DNA from: Neoechinorhynchus agilis | Taxonomy: Eukaryota; Acanthocephala | NCBI GenBank assembly: GCA_051530055.1 | Contig: CM121341.1 | Coordinates: 15,252,001-15,316,000 of the forward strand | Direction: 5' to 3' | DNA length: 64,000 bases | In this document: piece by piece, positions 32,412-44,299 of the stretch | How the letters are laid out: each line of letters opens with the position of its first letter | How positions within the stretch are numbered: the first letter of the stretch is position 1 | Notes under the pieces: generated by a model | Seen by the model: the letters and a program-made list of their open reading frames with translations, nothing else | Databases searched by the model: none | What the model was told of the DNA's origin: nothing | Made by a program: the position numbers and the translations under genes

Positions 32412-33796
32412 TCTGCTCATATTGTGTGTGCGCTCTTTGGACCTTTATATTTTTCAATTTTTGAATAATATTAAAGCTCATACTGATCTTTGTTTTTTTA
32501 AGAAAGTTATCTGTCGGCATATATTCCGTTCAGAGCTTCCTATCGTCACCTTTATCGATATTGGACTAGTTTCATCATCCTTAAAATACGACACTCAATG
32601 TCATGGCTTCACTCGTGATAGCACAAACTATGATCATAAAAATTGTTGCAACCATTGCGCTTTGGAATTCTAGGTTCGCTTTAAGTATCGTAAAAAATCC
32701 ATAAAAAGCAGCTAACTAAACCTTAATTGAGTTTCATCTCGTGCTGCCTGAAAACATATACAATTTCTTTAGAGCCTCTTTCGATGTTCATTAAAACTCC
32801 ATGTTCGTAATTATCGCTATATTTTAGAACTTATTTCCATCTTCCAGTAAAAAATTCTGAATTTCTGGACATGCACTTGTGTGTGTGCTTAAGAATGTTC
32901 GTCAGCCTTGAAAATTCATTTCGGATAATCTTTCAAATTACTAAAGACAGTTCTACATGTTGTTTGCACCTATAAATGAAATCTCTCTATATAAAAAATA
33001 AATGTATTTCCTTGGACATGATGCAACAAAACTCATTTTTTTGTCGTTAGAGAATTTGAGTTTCGTACGAGCGCAAAAGACAAGTTCTTGTAAGGATTTT
33101 ACATAGTAAAAAATATAGTTTCACATCTAATCGTATTTTTTTGCTAACCATCTCATTGTTTCCATCAATGTCCGTTTAATTTCTTAAACACAAATTGTTA
33201 ATTCTAATACAATTATTGCTGTTACTGCATTTCCTGGAAATACACATTTAGTGAAGACTGTTTTAAAGGCACTTCTCCCCTTAAATTACTTTAGCTACAT
33301 TCCTTTGAGATTCGTGTGCATTGCACAATATCTCCACTCCTTGCTTTTAAAGAGTAATTTCATTTCCTGGACGTTTATAAAAGTACGAAGATCCTTCGCA
33401 AATAGTGCATTCTGTAAAATCTCTTCATTAAACTTTTGCTACATAGCCATCATAACGGTATTAGAAAGTATGAAATGTCGCTTTGTTTTAATCTGGAAAT
33501 AAACATGTATTGCTAAACCGAATAGCGTATTTCATATTGCTCTCAAAAAATTAACTTAAATCCGTTGTCTAGCCTGGTGTTTCGGTTTCTACCGAACATT
33601 CTCTAGCAAGAAAATACTATTTTTTCATTTTCTGGCATTATCATTGTCGCCTTGGTATTGGACAACTTGCAGTTCTAGATCCTTAAAAGACATGTCTCTC
33701 TTTTAGACAAACACACGTATTCAGCTACTTTCCTTATTGTAGCTAACATTTCTTTTTCTCCTCTTCTTTTCACGCATAGATTCGCTTCCGTGCGTC
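32412..33796. other. SMAD-SHOC2 intergenic region
   Basis: About 1.4 kb of AT-rich sequence between two plus-strand genes. Short frames here (for example 33251-33502) have no recognisable domain. No RNA gene or repeat was seen. Confidence 0.45.
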
Positions 33797-36700
33797 ATGT
33801 CTCGTCTTAGGGGACTTTCTCCAGCAAGTGTGGTCGTGGGTGAGGAACACAAAAGGAGTGCATCCGTGGGGCACAATCAAAATGCAGTACCTTTAAGGGC
33901 AATGCTGAAGATGTGCACTTGTTGGTGGTGCCTTAATCCATCTTCATCCTCGGTAAGATAAGAACGAAAATCTTAATAGTTGTTCTCGGTGTATAGGACG
34001 AAAAAGGAAGCTGTAAGGCAATGGCGTCAACAACAACAATCCGTCAACAGGTCAAGTTCCAAAATGATTTGAAGAAAATTAAAAGGAGTTCAAGATGCGC
34101 AGGTGGAGGTGCATCGACTGGGGTTAGTGGTCTACGAGTCATTAAAGCCGAACTGGTGAGCGGAAACATTTGAATCTAGTCCATGTATTCGGTGGATTCA
34201 TACTTTTAGGATGTTAGGAGAGAAATCGCATCCTGCAGAGAAAATCGAGTCGACAGACTTGACCTCTCAAAGTCAAATGTTAGTATTCCGTTATTCTAAA
34301 TGTAACCTCCACAACCATTATTCGACAAAATGCGTGCTTTTTTAATCTTGTTATAATTTTGAGATTTTTCTGCTATTTTCAGACAACATGACGAAAATGA
34401 TTTGTAGCTTTCTGAGTCGTATGATGGTTTATTCACAGAAAATTCGTAAATAATTTCAGACCACTTTTTGCGGTAAAATATATAATCATTATAAAAAATA
34501 AGAACTCGTGTTCATGACAGTAGAAGACAGATGATTTTTTTCGAATTCAATCATGTCACTGTAAAGTATGAAACAATGTTTTACGATTTAATTCAAAATA
34601 ACTTTTTGGTTAGTCAAACCCTAAGTTTTATTATTTCTGATTCTGAATATTTTAACAATATTAATGATCACCAAAGCAACTTTAAACGTCCTTATAAATA
34701 GAAAATCCAAATTGTTTGAGGAAAAAGGTCATGGGGAAATAAAATTGTTCGCATTTTACAAAATACAAAAACTAGGCTATTAATCACATACTTTATAATT
34801 AAAAGATCTAACCTTAAACTGCAAGTAATCACTTGAAAACCAAGAGCAACTGTTTATCGTTTTGAAATATGCGTTTATTGTAAATATTGGATTGTTAACT
34901 AACATTCGCATCGATGAATTATTTCATTTAGCTGACAGCCTTGCCGTCAACTATAAGAGACGTAAGATCAATTTAAATTTAACTTTCCTTTTCTATTTGA
35001 AAGCCAAAAAATAGCTGACAAATTTAAAAGAATTGTATTTATACGGAAACAGAATTCATTCCTTACCAGCAGAGATCGGAAATCTCAGAGAACTTAGAGT
35101 ATTAAGTCTGAGTGAAAATGCACTAACAACATTGCCGGATTCGATGAGGAACCTCCAAGAACTTCGCGTATTTGACCTCAGGCATAACAAACTCGTTGAG
35201 GTAAAATTTGATAATGTTTTTGAGAATGACATTTACGTGAAAAAAGATCCCAGATTTGATTTATGGACTTGAATCGCTGACGACGCTTTATCTACGATTT
35301 AATCGCATCAGAGAAATAAAGGCGGATATTGGGAAACTAGAGGTCAGTCTTACCTAAATTGCGAATCACATTAAACTTTTTATAAGGGCTTGGTGATTTT
35401 AAGTTTAAGAGAGAACCGAATTAGACACTTACCAACAGCTATCGGTCACTTAGTCAATTTATTGACTCTCGATATCGCCCATAATCAATTGGAGCATCTT
35501 CCTAGTGAAGTCGGATATTGCAAATCGCTAACAACGTTGGACGTACAGCATAATGAATTAACGAACCTTCCTGACTCTATTGGATATTTGAGCAATCTAA
35601 ATCGCCTTCTCATAAGGTTTATGATAATTTGTTCAAATGAATATTCTAAACAGTTTGTGCTAAAAAATTTAAGGTATAACAAAATCACCGATATTCCCGC
35701 TACGTTGAGCCAATGCAAAAAGCTTGACGATTTTAACATTGAAGGGAATTGTATAACACGATTGCCGGTAAGATCTTCCACGTGTTTCTTTTCCTCTTCA
35801 GTTCTTTAGAGTTCACTCCTCCTGGAACTTTCGAAAAATTTGAATTCTATCACATTGGCAAGGAATAATTTTAGCTCCTTCGCCGCGTTCGCTGGTGCAG
35901 GCGGACCAAGACAATTTGAATCCGTGCGATCGGTTAATTTGGAATGCAACAGAATTGAGAAAATTCCATTTGGAATTTTTGCGATAGCTAAACAATTAAC
36001 CGCACTTAATTTAAAGGAAAATCACATTAGGTCGCTACCTATCGGTAAGACGATTATCGCTCTCTTGTACTGACTTCTTCGTCGAGAAAGATATCCGCTC
36101 GTGGGCATCTTTGGTAGAATTGAACATTGCGACAAATCATTTGATTATACTACCAGACGAAATTGGATATCTACACAATCTCGAAGTGCTTGTCCTTAGT
36201 AATAATCAGTTGAAGGTGATTTAGGATAATATTTAGGACGTAAACTGTTGCTTATTTTTGCTTGCGATCAGCAAATGCTCATTGGAAATTCTATTTGAAG
36301 CTAGGTTTTCATTTTAAGTAAATACAAAATTGAAATCACTGACGAGTAAATTCAACAATGTAGTTTCGTACCTATTGAATCGTCGAAAGCGTCCCACTGA
36401 TTTATAAGCACTAAGGAAGCGTACTTTTCCATTGTTTATACAACCGTTTCAGCACGCATCATGAAGATAGATGCCTTTTTCGTCTGATATTATCTGACAC
36501 CTAATTTTCGAAGCTAAGACCTATCGGGGAACTGTTATCACGAAACACATTAACCAAGTTATACAAATATGTTTCTGATTAAGCGGCCAATTTCTACGAT
36601 TTGTGGCGATATCTTTTTAATCGTTGAAAACAGAAGCAATATAAGTTTTGCTTTAAGCAAGCGAATTTGGTGATGTATTGAGTTCCGGTAATTGGCTTTT

Positions 36701-38376
36701 AAGAGAGCTTTTTTGCCGGATTCCGCATCACACGTTTTTCTTATGATAAAAGCTCGTTTGTTAACAGGAGGCCCGAGGGAGTGTAATCAACGACAAACGA
36801 AATGTAGACTAGGAGAGTATTACAGAGCTCTAATATAGATACTTAAGTTTTAAAGTGCCTTTTAGCAGAGCTTTTAAAACATGTCCAATCGAAATAATTG
36901 AGATTAAAATAGCATTTTCTAATAAAAAACTGGTCTGGCAAATATATCATCTGTCCCGAGTTAATTTTTAATTTGATACAAACCATTTGAATTTAACCTT
37001 ATTAAATAGGAAAATAGCTTCTTGTAAAGTTCGCAAGTGTTTACTTCATCAGAACTCGAGGAAGAAGCTCTTGCATACATTTGTGGCACAGATATATTCT
37101 GATTCGCAATGCGACTTGATTTCCATATTCTTCGCCGATTCACCCCGAGGTAGTGAACGTGCTTGTCAAAGCGACATAATTTTGTAAGTCAGCACAGTTA
37201 TGACAAAAGGCTATGTGCCAAATAGAATTTTAAGAAAATTCAGTTTATTCGCTTGAGAGTTGTAATATCCTGGTTTTAGAAGAAAACGATAATGAAACCA
37301 CAAAGATTTTTATTTTTGTAGAATTGCGCTGTGAGATGATTTTCGCGGCAAAGACACCCGTATATTGAATGATGTCTTCACCGACTTTTATGCCGTTTTG
37401 TTGTCAGTTTGTCTTGTCAAAAAGGATTCCAATTTAACTTACTTTAGATTTCTGTGTAGAGTTTCTCATCTTAAAAAGGAAATGCTCGCTCCTCGCAAGT
37501 TTTCGTCTTGATTTATTTTTTGGTGACTTCGAACCTCGTCTGATTCATCATCAGTTCTAAAAAACGAGAAGTAAAATGGTACCCTTCTGTTTATATATCA
37601 CACAACATTCTTTGGGTTCATACAAAAAATAGGCAGTTCGAAAGTGCGGATAAAAAAGTAGATTCATCCTCGGCAGTTTTCCCTTCTATCTTTTTTCACT
37701 TTGCAACGGTTTATGACTCCTATGGGTAAAATAAACAGTAACTAATTGCTCGACGATTAAGCGAATCCCAAACTCTATTGGGCAACTTAATGTCCTTTGT
37801 TCCTCTTTTGGGTGATAAGAGGAATGAACGCATAGAAGACTAAGGCACCTTGATTTGGAAGAGAATGAGCTGGAACACATTCCATCCGAGATTGGCGAAC
37901 TAAGTGAATTGTCGTGGCTTTCAATTGCATCAAACGCACTTTGCGAACTTAGTGATCATATTTGGTAATGGTGTTTTGCAAACACATTAATGGTCCTAAA
38001 CTGTACCATATAGCTATCTTACCAATCTTCAGTACTTAAACGTGGGTGAAAATCGGATAATTTCCATTCCAAATGAAATTGGTAAGATTTTTCATTCAAA
38101 TTTATCAAATGAACAATTGTGCATTAATTTAGGCCAGCTGGAAAAACTGGAGCAACTATATATCAATGATAATGAACTCTTGAGCGACCTTCCATTTACG
38201 CTTACACTTTGTCAAAATCTGCAAATTCTGGGACTTGAAAACTGCCCTTTAAGTGCTTTTCCGCTCGAGATAGTGGCCGGGGGACCATCACTAATTGTGC
38301 AGGTACCCGAGATATTATAGGCATTCTATTTCATTCATTTATACAGTATTTAAAAATGAGAAGCATAAAACGCTGA
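33797..38376 (+). CDS. SHOC2: SHOC2/SUR-8 leucine-rich repeat Ras-Raf scaffold
   Basis: SHOC2 bridges Ras and PP1 to dephosphorylate RAF and raise MAPK signalling (family knowledge; soc-2/sur-8 in C. elegans). The N-terminus [17 protein letters not shown] is disordered and basic. The link [15 protein letters not shown] is followed by about 18 LRRs of 23 residues, for example [51 protein letters not shown] and [15 protein letters not shown]. The C-terminus matches SHOC2: [20 protein letters not shown], with a tiny last exon after ATACAG at 38347 (YLKMRSIKR, stop 38374-38376). There are about 12 exons, most introns GT-AG. The 1.5-kb intron 36224-37761 contains a hammerhead-like repeat fragment, and the intron at 37791-37835 is non-canonical. 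A gypsy element begins 127 bp downstream. Confidence 0.93.
37521..37560 (-). repeat. Hammerhead-like repeat fragment in SHOC2 intron
   Basis: The minus strand reads ACTGATGATGAATCAGACGAGGTTCGAAGTC, matching GATGAAYCxGACGAGGTTCGAA of the copies at 22601 and 61360. The GAAAC core is changed to GAAGTC, so this copy should be inactive as a ribozyme. Confidence 0.5.
37791..37835 (+). other. 45-nt non-canonical hairpin intron in SHOC2
   Basis: The 23-residue LRR register requires exactly two residues between SIGQL and LRHLDLEEN, so exactly 45 nt must be removed between CAACTT and AGACTAAGG. The sequence starts (A)TGTCCTTTG and ends CGCATAG. TG-AG fits best and no GT-AG pair gives the right phase. 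The interior TTCCTCTT-TTGGGTGAT-AAGAGGAA is a perfect 8-bp stem. Confidence 0.7.
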
Positions 38377-38502
38377 GAAATTCATTGATATACAATCGAA
38401 AAAATCATTTGTAAATTTAATGAATAAATGCGCTTTATATGTCCCTTTAAAAGCTAAATAATAACACGTTTATTGTTAACCAAATACAAAGAATAGGAAC
38501 CA

Positions 38503-38604
38503 TGTGTGGCGAGTAACGTCAGAGGTCCACCAATCGATGTGCACGCATGGTGCATGGAGTACAACTAGAAAACAGAGCGCGTTGGTTTTTTGAGTTGAAC
38601 TACA
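38503..38604 (+). repeat. 5' LTR of Ty3/gypsy element
   Basis: 102 bp, starting TGTGTGGCGAGTAACGTCAG and ending GAGTTGAACTACA. It is followed directly by a primer-binding-site-like TTGGTGCCCCCGACG. It differs from the 3' LTR by two substitutions and two 1-bp indels. The flanks share only ACC (ACCA before, ACCT after), a poor target-site duplication. Confidence 0.9.
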
Positions 38605-38620
38605 TTGGTGCCCCCGACGC

Positions 38621-39578
38621 TTGTTAGCGAAGCAACAAGATATGGACAGTCAGGCATCGATTCAAGCGGTAAACATGAAATTGCCACCTTTTTGGATCGA
38701 ACAATCCCGAGTGTGGTTCGTACAAGCTGAGGCTCAATTTGCACTGAGGAGCATTATGGCAGACGACGAAAAATTCTATTACGTCCTCGCAGCTCTGGAT
38801 CAAAATACTGCCGGACGAGTAATAGATCTTCTGGAGACTCCGCCACAGCAAAAGAAGTACGATGCACTCAAAGACCGCTTACTCGATACATTTTCCTTGT
38901 CGGAATACACGCGTGCCAGGCGGATTCTACACATGGAGGAACTAGGGGACGCTCAACCATCAGAACTCATGGACAAGGTTTTAGGATACCTCGGGGCAGG
39001 TGTTCATGGAGCGGCTACCTGAGGATATGCGCTCGGTACTTGTTCACTCCAAGATTACGGATCCCCGTAAACTTGCACAAGCAGCCGACGAATTGTTCAG
39101 GGCAAAGCGGTTCACCGCGGGATCGATTAAACAAAACACCGATTTTATATTCCCTGTTGAACAAACCAAAAAGAAGCAAACGGATATTTGCTTCTATCAC
39201 CAACGGTACGGCAACCGCGCCAAGCGTTGCCGACCACCTTGTTCGATGGCACAAGACGCGTTTAAAAAAACTGCTAAGGAAATAAACACGTTATTCTATG
39301 TTCACGACAGTGGGACAGGTCGACGATTTCTAGTGGACACCGGTGCCGAGGTGAGTGTTATGCCGGCGTCGATAGCTGATAAGTCAGTTAGTGCACAAAG
39401 CCGAACACTTACCGCGGCTAACGGCTCCTCAATCAAAACATTCGGAAGCCGGATGGTGGTGCTTCGTTTCGGTAAATGGACGATTAAGTGGAAGTTTCTG
39501 ATCGCAGCTGTGCGGCAACCGTTGCTGGGGGCTGATTTCCTTCGACACAGCGGACTGCTAGTCGATGCCCGTGGGTAA
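38621..39578 (+). pseudogene. gag and protease region of the gypsy element (frame break)
   Basis: Gag-like frame from 38621 with WFVQAEAQFALRSI and YDALKDRLLDTFSLSE, typical of Ty3/gypsy gag in arthropods and worms. After a frame break near 38995 the second frame carries LPEDMRSVLVHSKITDPRKL, a Cys/His knuckle region (CFYHQRYGNRAKRC) and the aspartic protease active site LVDTGAEVSVMP. Ends 39578. Confidence 0.85.
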
Positions 39579-39581
39579 AAG

Positions 39582-40860
39582 TTGGTCGACCCATTAAACC
39601 ACTGGGGAGAAGGCATTCCCTCATCACGAAAAGAAACCGAAGTAGCTCAAGTGAATATGACAAGTCCAAAAATTTCGATTTACGCAAAGATGTTGAGTGC
39701 ATTCCCGGGCATCAGTACTCACGATTTCTCGGGTACTGAGGTGAAGCATGGTGTGCGGCACCACATTCAAATGAATTGTGCTCCTATCCACGCACGGGCG
39801 CGACGCCTTACACCTGAGAAACTAGCCATCGCACAAGAGGAATTCGCCAGAATGGAATCGCTCGGAATCATTCGACGATCAAGCAGCCAGTGGGCGTCTC
39901 GGTTACACGTGGTTCCGAAATCAGACGGCACATGGAGGCCGTGCGGCGATTATCGACGATTAAACGAAATCACCATTCCTGATAGATATCCGGTCCCTCA
40001 CATCCACGATTTCTCAGCGCAGCTTTTCGGACGGGAGATATTCTCGAAGGTCGATTTGGTCCGAGGCTATCATCAAATCCCGGTCGCAGAGCACGACATA
40101 CCTAAGACGGCAATCATAACGCCATTCGGTTTGTTCGAATTCCTCAGGATGCCTTTTGGCTTCTAAAATGCTGCACAAACCTTTCAACGGCTGATGGACG
40201 CAGTCTGCTCCGGTCTTGATTTCGCTTTCGTGTACCTGGATGACATCCTCATCGCCAGTTACAATCAGGCCGATCATTTACGCGACCTAAGAGTCCTATT
40301 CACTCGTCTAGCTGAACAGGGACTGGCCATCAACCTGCCAAAGTGCGTATTCGGCGTAAAGGCTCTCGACTTTATAGGTCATCGTGTCAGTGAAGAAGGA
40401 ACCATCCCGATGCCCAGCAAGGTGGAAGCCATTCGAAGTTTTCCACGGCCAACGACAGTGAAGGCCCTTCAGGAGTTCGTGGGCATGGTAAATTTTTACC
40501 ACTACTTTATGCCGGCGGCTTCCAAGTTGATGCATCCACTATACCTCGCGTTATCACAAAAAACCCCGAAAAAGATGTTTCCATGGACTGAGGAAATGGA
40601 TAAAGCTTTCAAAGTTACAAAAAACCACTGGCAGATGCCACTTTGCTTACCCACACCGCCAAAGACATCCCCATTGCAATCACCACGGACGCTTCCGATT
40701 ATGCTGTCGGTGCCATGTTGCAACAGAAAATATCTGACAGTTGGAGACCGCTAGCCTTTTCAGCCGTCAATTACGAAAACCCGAGCAAAAATACAGTGCC
40801 TTCGATCGAGAGCTGCAGCAAATTATCTTGCGATCCGACATTTCCGTTATGCTGTGGAAG
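39582..40860 (+). pseudogene. Reverse transcriptase/RNase H region of the gypsy element
   Basis: RT motifs in order: [48 protein letters not shown], then a stop at about 40164, then the catalytic FVYLDDILIAS and VGMVNFYHYF. RNase H begins ITTDASDYAVGAMLQQ in another frame, so the polymerase is broken at least twice. Confidence 0.88.
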
Positions 40861-42264
40861 AACGCTTTTTGACGGTTTTCACGGATCATCGACCACTCAC
40901 TTTCGCAATAACACGAGTATCGGATCCATGGTCAGCACGGCAACAACGACACCTGAGCTATATTTCCGAGTATACCACAGACATCCAGCACGTTAGCGGA
41001 CGTAACAATAGCTTGGCCGATACACTCTCTAGAGCAATATTGAATAACGTCGCCGAGGGTATATCCTTTGAAGAGATGTCGCGAGCACAAAAAGATGACT
41101 CGGAAACACAGGCTTTACGTACAGCAAAGACTGGATTGCGTCTCCTTGATGTTCCAATTGGGGATGGTGAGATGACCATTTTGTGCGATATTTCAACAGG
41201 AAGGCAAAGGCCGTTAGTACCCGTTGCTTGGAGACGCCGCGTTTTTGATGCCGTCCACGAACCTCGAATCGGAGCTACGCGCAAGTTGGTGTCGAGCAAG
41301 TTCGTCTGGCAGGGTCTCGTCAAGGACGTGGGAAACTGGACGAAAATGTGTCTAGCCTGTCAAAAAGTGAAGATTCATCGACACGTTAAAGCACCGCCGG
41401 AAATATTCGATGCACCTACAAACAGATTTGCACACATACACGTGGATCTCGTAGGCCCTCTCCCACCTTCTCAGGGATTCACACACTTGTTGACGATAAT
41501 AGATCGGTTCACGCGTTGGCCAGAAGCGATTTCACTTTCAAAAACCGACACACTTTCATGTGCGCGAGCTTTGGTCAGCAATTGGATTTCGCGATTCGGG
41601 GTTCCGACGGATATCACCTCAGATAGGGGAGCGCAATTCACCTCCAAAATATGGACCGACATGTCGACCCTATTTGGCACCAAATTACACCACACGACAG
41701 CTTATCATCCACAGTCCAACGGTATGGTCGAAAGGATGCACCGGCACCTGAAAAACGTCCTTAAAAGCCCGTCTCAAATGTGCCAATTGGTATGACGAGC
41801 TACCGTGGGTCCTGCTGGGCACGAGGACATCGCCTAAATCCGATTTTGGGACGTCATCCGCTGAACAAGTCTACGGGAGCCCAATTAGAGTTCCCAGCGA
41901 TTTCGTTAGCCCTACACCGACATGAGCCAATCAAGGAAACCAACTCGAAAGTTTGCGCGATCGGATCCGTCCGTTAGTCCCCGTACCGACGTCACGACAT
42001 GGAAATATCTCGACCTACGTCCCAAAAGCCCTTAAGATCGCACGCCATGTGTTCGTCAGGAGTGAGCAGATCGGAGGACCGCTGCTGCCAGCATACAGAG
42101 GACCCTACAGAGTAATCGAAGCAGGTGAAAAATATTTCACGATTGATTATAGAGGACGCAACGAAACGATTGCGATAGACAGGCTGAAACCCGCGCATTG
42201 TGACCCTTCCTCCACAGTCGAAGCCGACATACCACGCAAGCGAGGACGGCCACGGAAGACTTAG
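40854..42264 (+). pseudogene. RNase H tail and integrase region of the gypsy element
   Basis: RNase H end (VFTDHRPLTFAI...SGRNNSLADTLSRA), then the zinc-binding region ending CLACQKVK. The integrase core has its D,D,E residues in HVDLVGPLP, TSDRGAQFTS and NGMVERMHRHLK. The frame breaks after 41790. The C-terminal GPY/F-like part (RSEQIGGPLLPAYRGPYRVI, ending RKRGRPRKT) is in the frame 41953-42264. Confidence 0.88.
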
Positions 42265-42283
42265 CGGAGCCTCTTGGGGGAGC

Positions 42284-42383
42284 TGTGTGGCGAGTACGTC
42301 AGAGGTCCACCAATCGATATGCACGCATGTTGCATGGAGTACAACTAGAAAACAGAGCCGTTGGTTTTTTGAGTTGAACTACA
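42284..42383 (+). repeat. 3' LTR of Ty3/gypsy element
   Basis: 100 bp, preceded by a purine-rich CTTGGGGGAGC and almost identical to the 5' LTR. It also ends GAGTTGAACTACA. Confidence 0.9.
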
Positions 42384-42477
42384 ACCTGATGTAGCGCTTT
42401 TAAACATTCTATATATTTTGAAGTCTGGCAAACCAGTAACTTTTGAGTATTTATCTATGTGTGGGCCTGTTTCACAG

Positions 42478-42868
42478 CTTATAATTTTCCTTTGGCACAC
42501 AGCCCATCGATCGATGAAGATGAGATCGTCGGCATATAAAAAAGTTTAGATGTTTAAGGTCGTTTGGGAAAATATTAAAAAGAAGTGGTAACAGGACGGC
42601 GCTCGGAGGTACGCCCTTGGTGAAGGATAGTCTGATAGAGGAGGTAGTCACCCAATCACCACCCCACCTCTCCCTCTCCTTAATCTCTAACGAAATCACA
42701 CCCATAAAAGATTTCTGGAGCAATCACAAACTCAACCTGAATTTCTCTAAATGCTTCGAAATAGTCCCTTCATTCTGCCGAAACCCCACATTCAACCTCG
42801 AGCTTCCAAATGACATCCTTTGCGACTGTGAAGATAAGATTCGAGCCAGCGGATATGCCACAAGTTGA
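42478..42868. mobile_element. LINE reverse transcriptase fragments in opposite orientations
   Basis: The minus strand at about 42478-42620 reads a LINE RT segment (GVPPSAVLLPLLFNIFPNDL, then YADDLIFIDRW in the neighbouring frame). The plus strand at about 42705-42868 reads the part expected just downstream of YADD (SNHKLNLNFSKCFEIVP). An inverted upstream part joined to a sense downstream part is the typical outcome of 5'-inverted LINE insertion. Confidence 0.6.
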
Positions 42869-44295
42869 GACCAAAGGCACCAATTGAGAAGCTATGGATG
42901 GCAGATCATCTAAAGTCTTTAAAAAAAGACTACGAACCCTGAGCTATATCGTATTCACTTGTTATCACGAAAATGAAATTAACAACTTTTTGAGTTTTCT
43001 ACTTTCATCTTCCAAATGTTTCGGAATTCATAAGATTCAAATTTCATAGGTTGGCGAGTAAAAAATTCCTGACTATTGATCTAAGACTTTATCCCTTTGA
43101 ACAATCGTAGCTCGTCTCACATTCGAACTTCTAAATTTAATTTTAAAACAACATTTCTAATCTGAATGATGTGTTCCTCTCGACCTTCCGATGCCTTTCT
43201 TTGGAAAATTCAGCCTGTTTGTAATCAACTCAAATTGATTTCTTGACAATAAACTTAAAGGCAGTTTTATGCAATATTTGTTGCAGACTTCCGAAAATAT
43301 ATTTTAACTTTGAGGACATGAGTAATTCGACAAGTGACACTAACCTTAAAACCTCGACGAAACGCAAACAGTTCACGCCACCCTGAATTCCAGATTATTT
43401 TATGCTACAATACTAAGTTTATTCGCATGATTTCTCTTACTCACATTAAACCGATGACCTAGAATTATCGATTAAATCTTGAGGAACAAAAAAGTTTGTT
43501 CCAAGTTCATTGCTAAATGATCAAGAATATTAAAGTCTTTCAAATAATTGAGTGTTGCTCAGTTGTTTTTCTAAAAAGATTCAATAAATCCATGATGGGG
43601 TTAATGAAGCGCTATTGAAAAGCCAAAGATAATTTACATTCTGCAGTTGCTTTTTTCCGTTAATTTTCACTTAGTCAAGGATTCAGTTAAATTCCTTCTG
43701 TTCGATATGCAACACTGGTTGCCTCTAAAGTTAATGGCCACCTTTGATGCAAACATTGTCGAATTGAGCGACGAGTTTGACATAGACGAATAGGATCTCT
43801 AATCGATTAATATTTTCTTGTAATGTAGATAGAAGGTAGGGAAAGTTCCGTTTCCACAACTTGTATTTGCGAGATGCTCCATCCTCATGTGGCAACGTGT
43901 TGCATTTTTCGACAATTTTATTGCCGCTTGTTGTTGTACTTGGTTCGCTGGATAGCGAGGAATCGTTCATTGTGATTGAATTAAATTGTTGTATTAACCA
44001 AACTGTGGTTTTAATTCAATCACAAACACACAACCGTATTTATTGAACACTCAGACCAGACACACGCGAAGTATTAGTTAAAGGACCAATCATTGACTCC
44101 TTAAAATTCCAAGTAAAAAGTGATTCACCCCATTGCGACCACGATAGTGTTTTTGCGCAAGCTTGATTAGCTTGCATTGATTATCTTGAAATGAGGGATC
44201 TTAGATTTCTCATTGATTTACATTTTATAATTTCCTAAGTACAAGGACAAAAAGTATTTACAAACATTCATGCCACCGCTCTGGATCACTCAGCT
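42869..44295. other. Spacer, no firm gene
   Basis: AT-rich. A minus-strand frame at 43731-43970 (starting MNDSSLSSEPSTTTSGNKIV) contains KYKLWKRNFPYLL, faintly like the N-terminus of RBBP4-type WD proteins, too weak to call. A short inverted repeat (GTGATTGAATTAAA at 43971-43984 with its complement near 44010-44023) could be a small MITE. Confidence 0.35.
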
Positions 44296-44299
44296 GCCG

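Larger units (their letters stand above)
38503..42383 (+). mobile_element. Ty3/gypsy LTR retrotransposon, degraded
   Basis: A 3.88-kb element in order LTR, PBS, gag, protease, reverse transcriptase, RNase H, integrase, polypurine tract (CTTGGGGGAGC), LTR. Both LTRs are unusually short (about 100 bp). There is no envelope frame. It carries several inactivating lesions: a gag frame break near 38995, a stop in RT at about 40164, a frame break in RNase H at 40620-40850 and another after the integrase core near 41790. LTR identity of about 96% suggests a fairly recent insertion, just downstream of the SHOC2 stop on the same strand. Confidence 0.93.

Noticed and set aside
43731-43970. Possible RBBP4-like N-terminus (KYKLWKRNFPYLL)
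   Set aside because: Only about a dozen residues of weak similarity, no WD repeats nearby and no companion exon.
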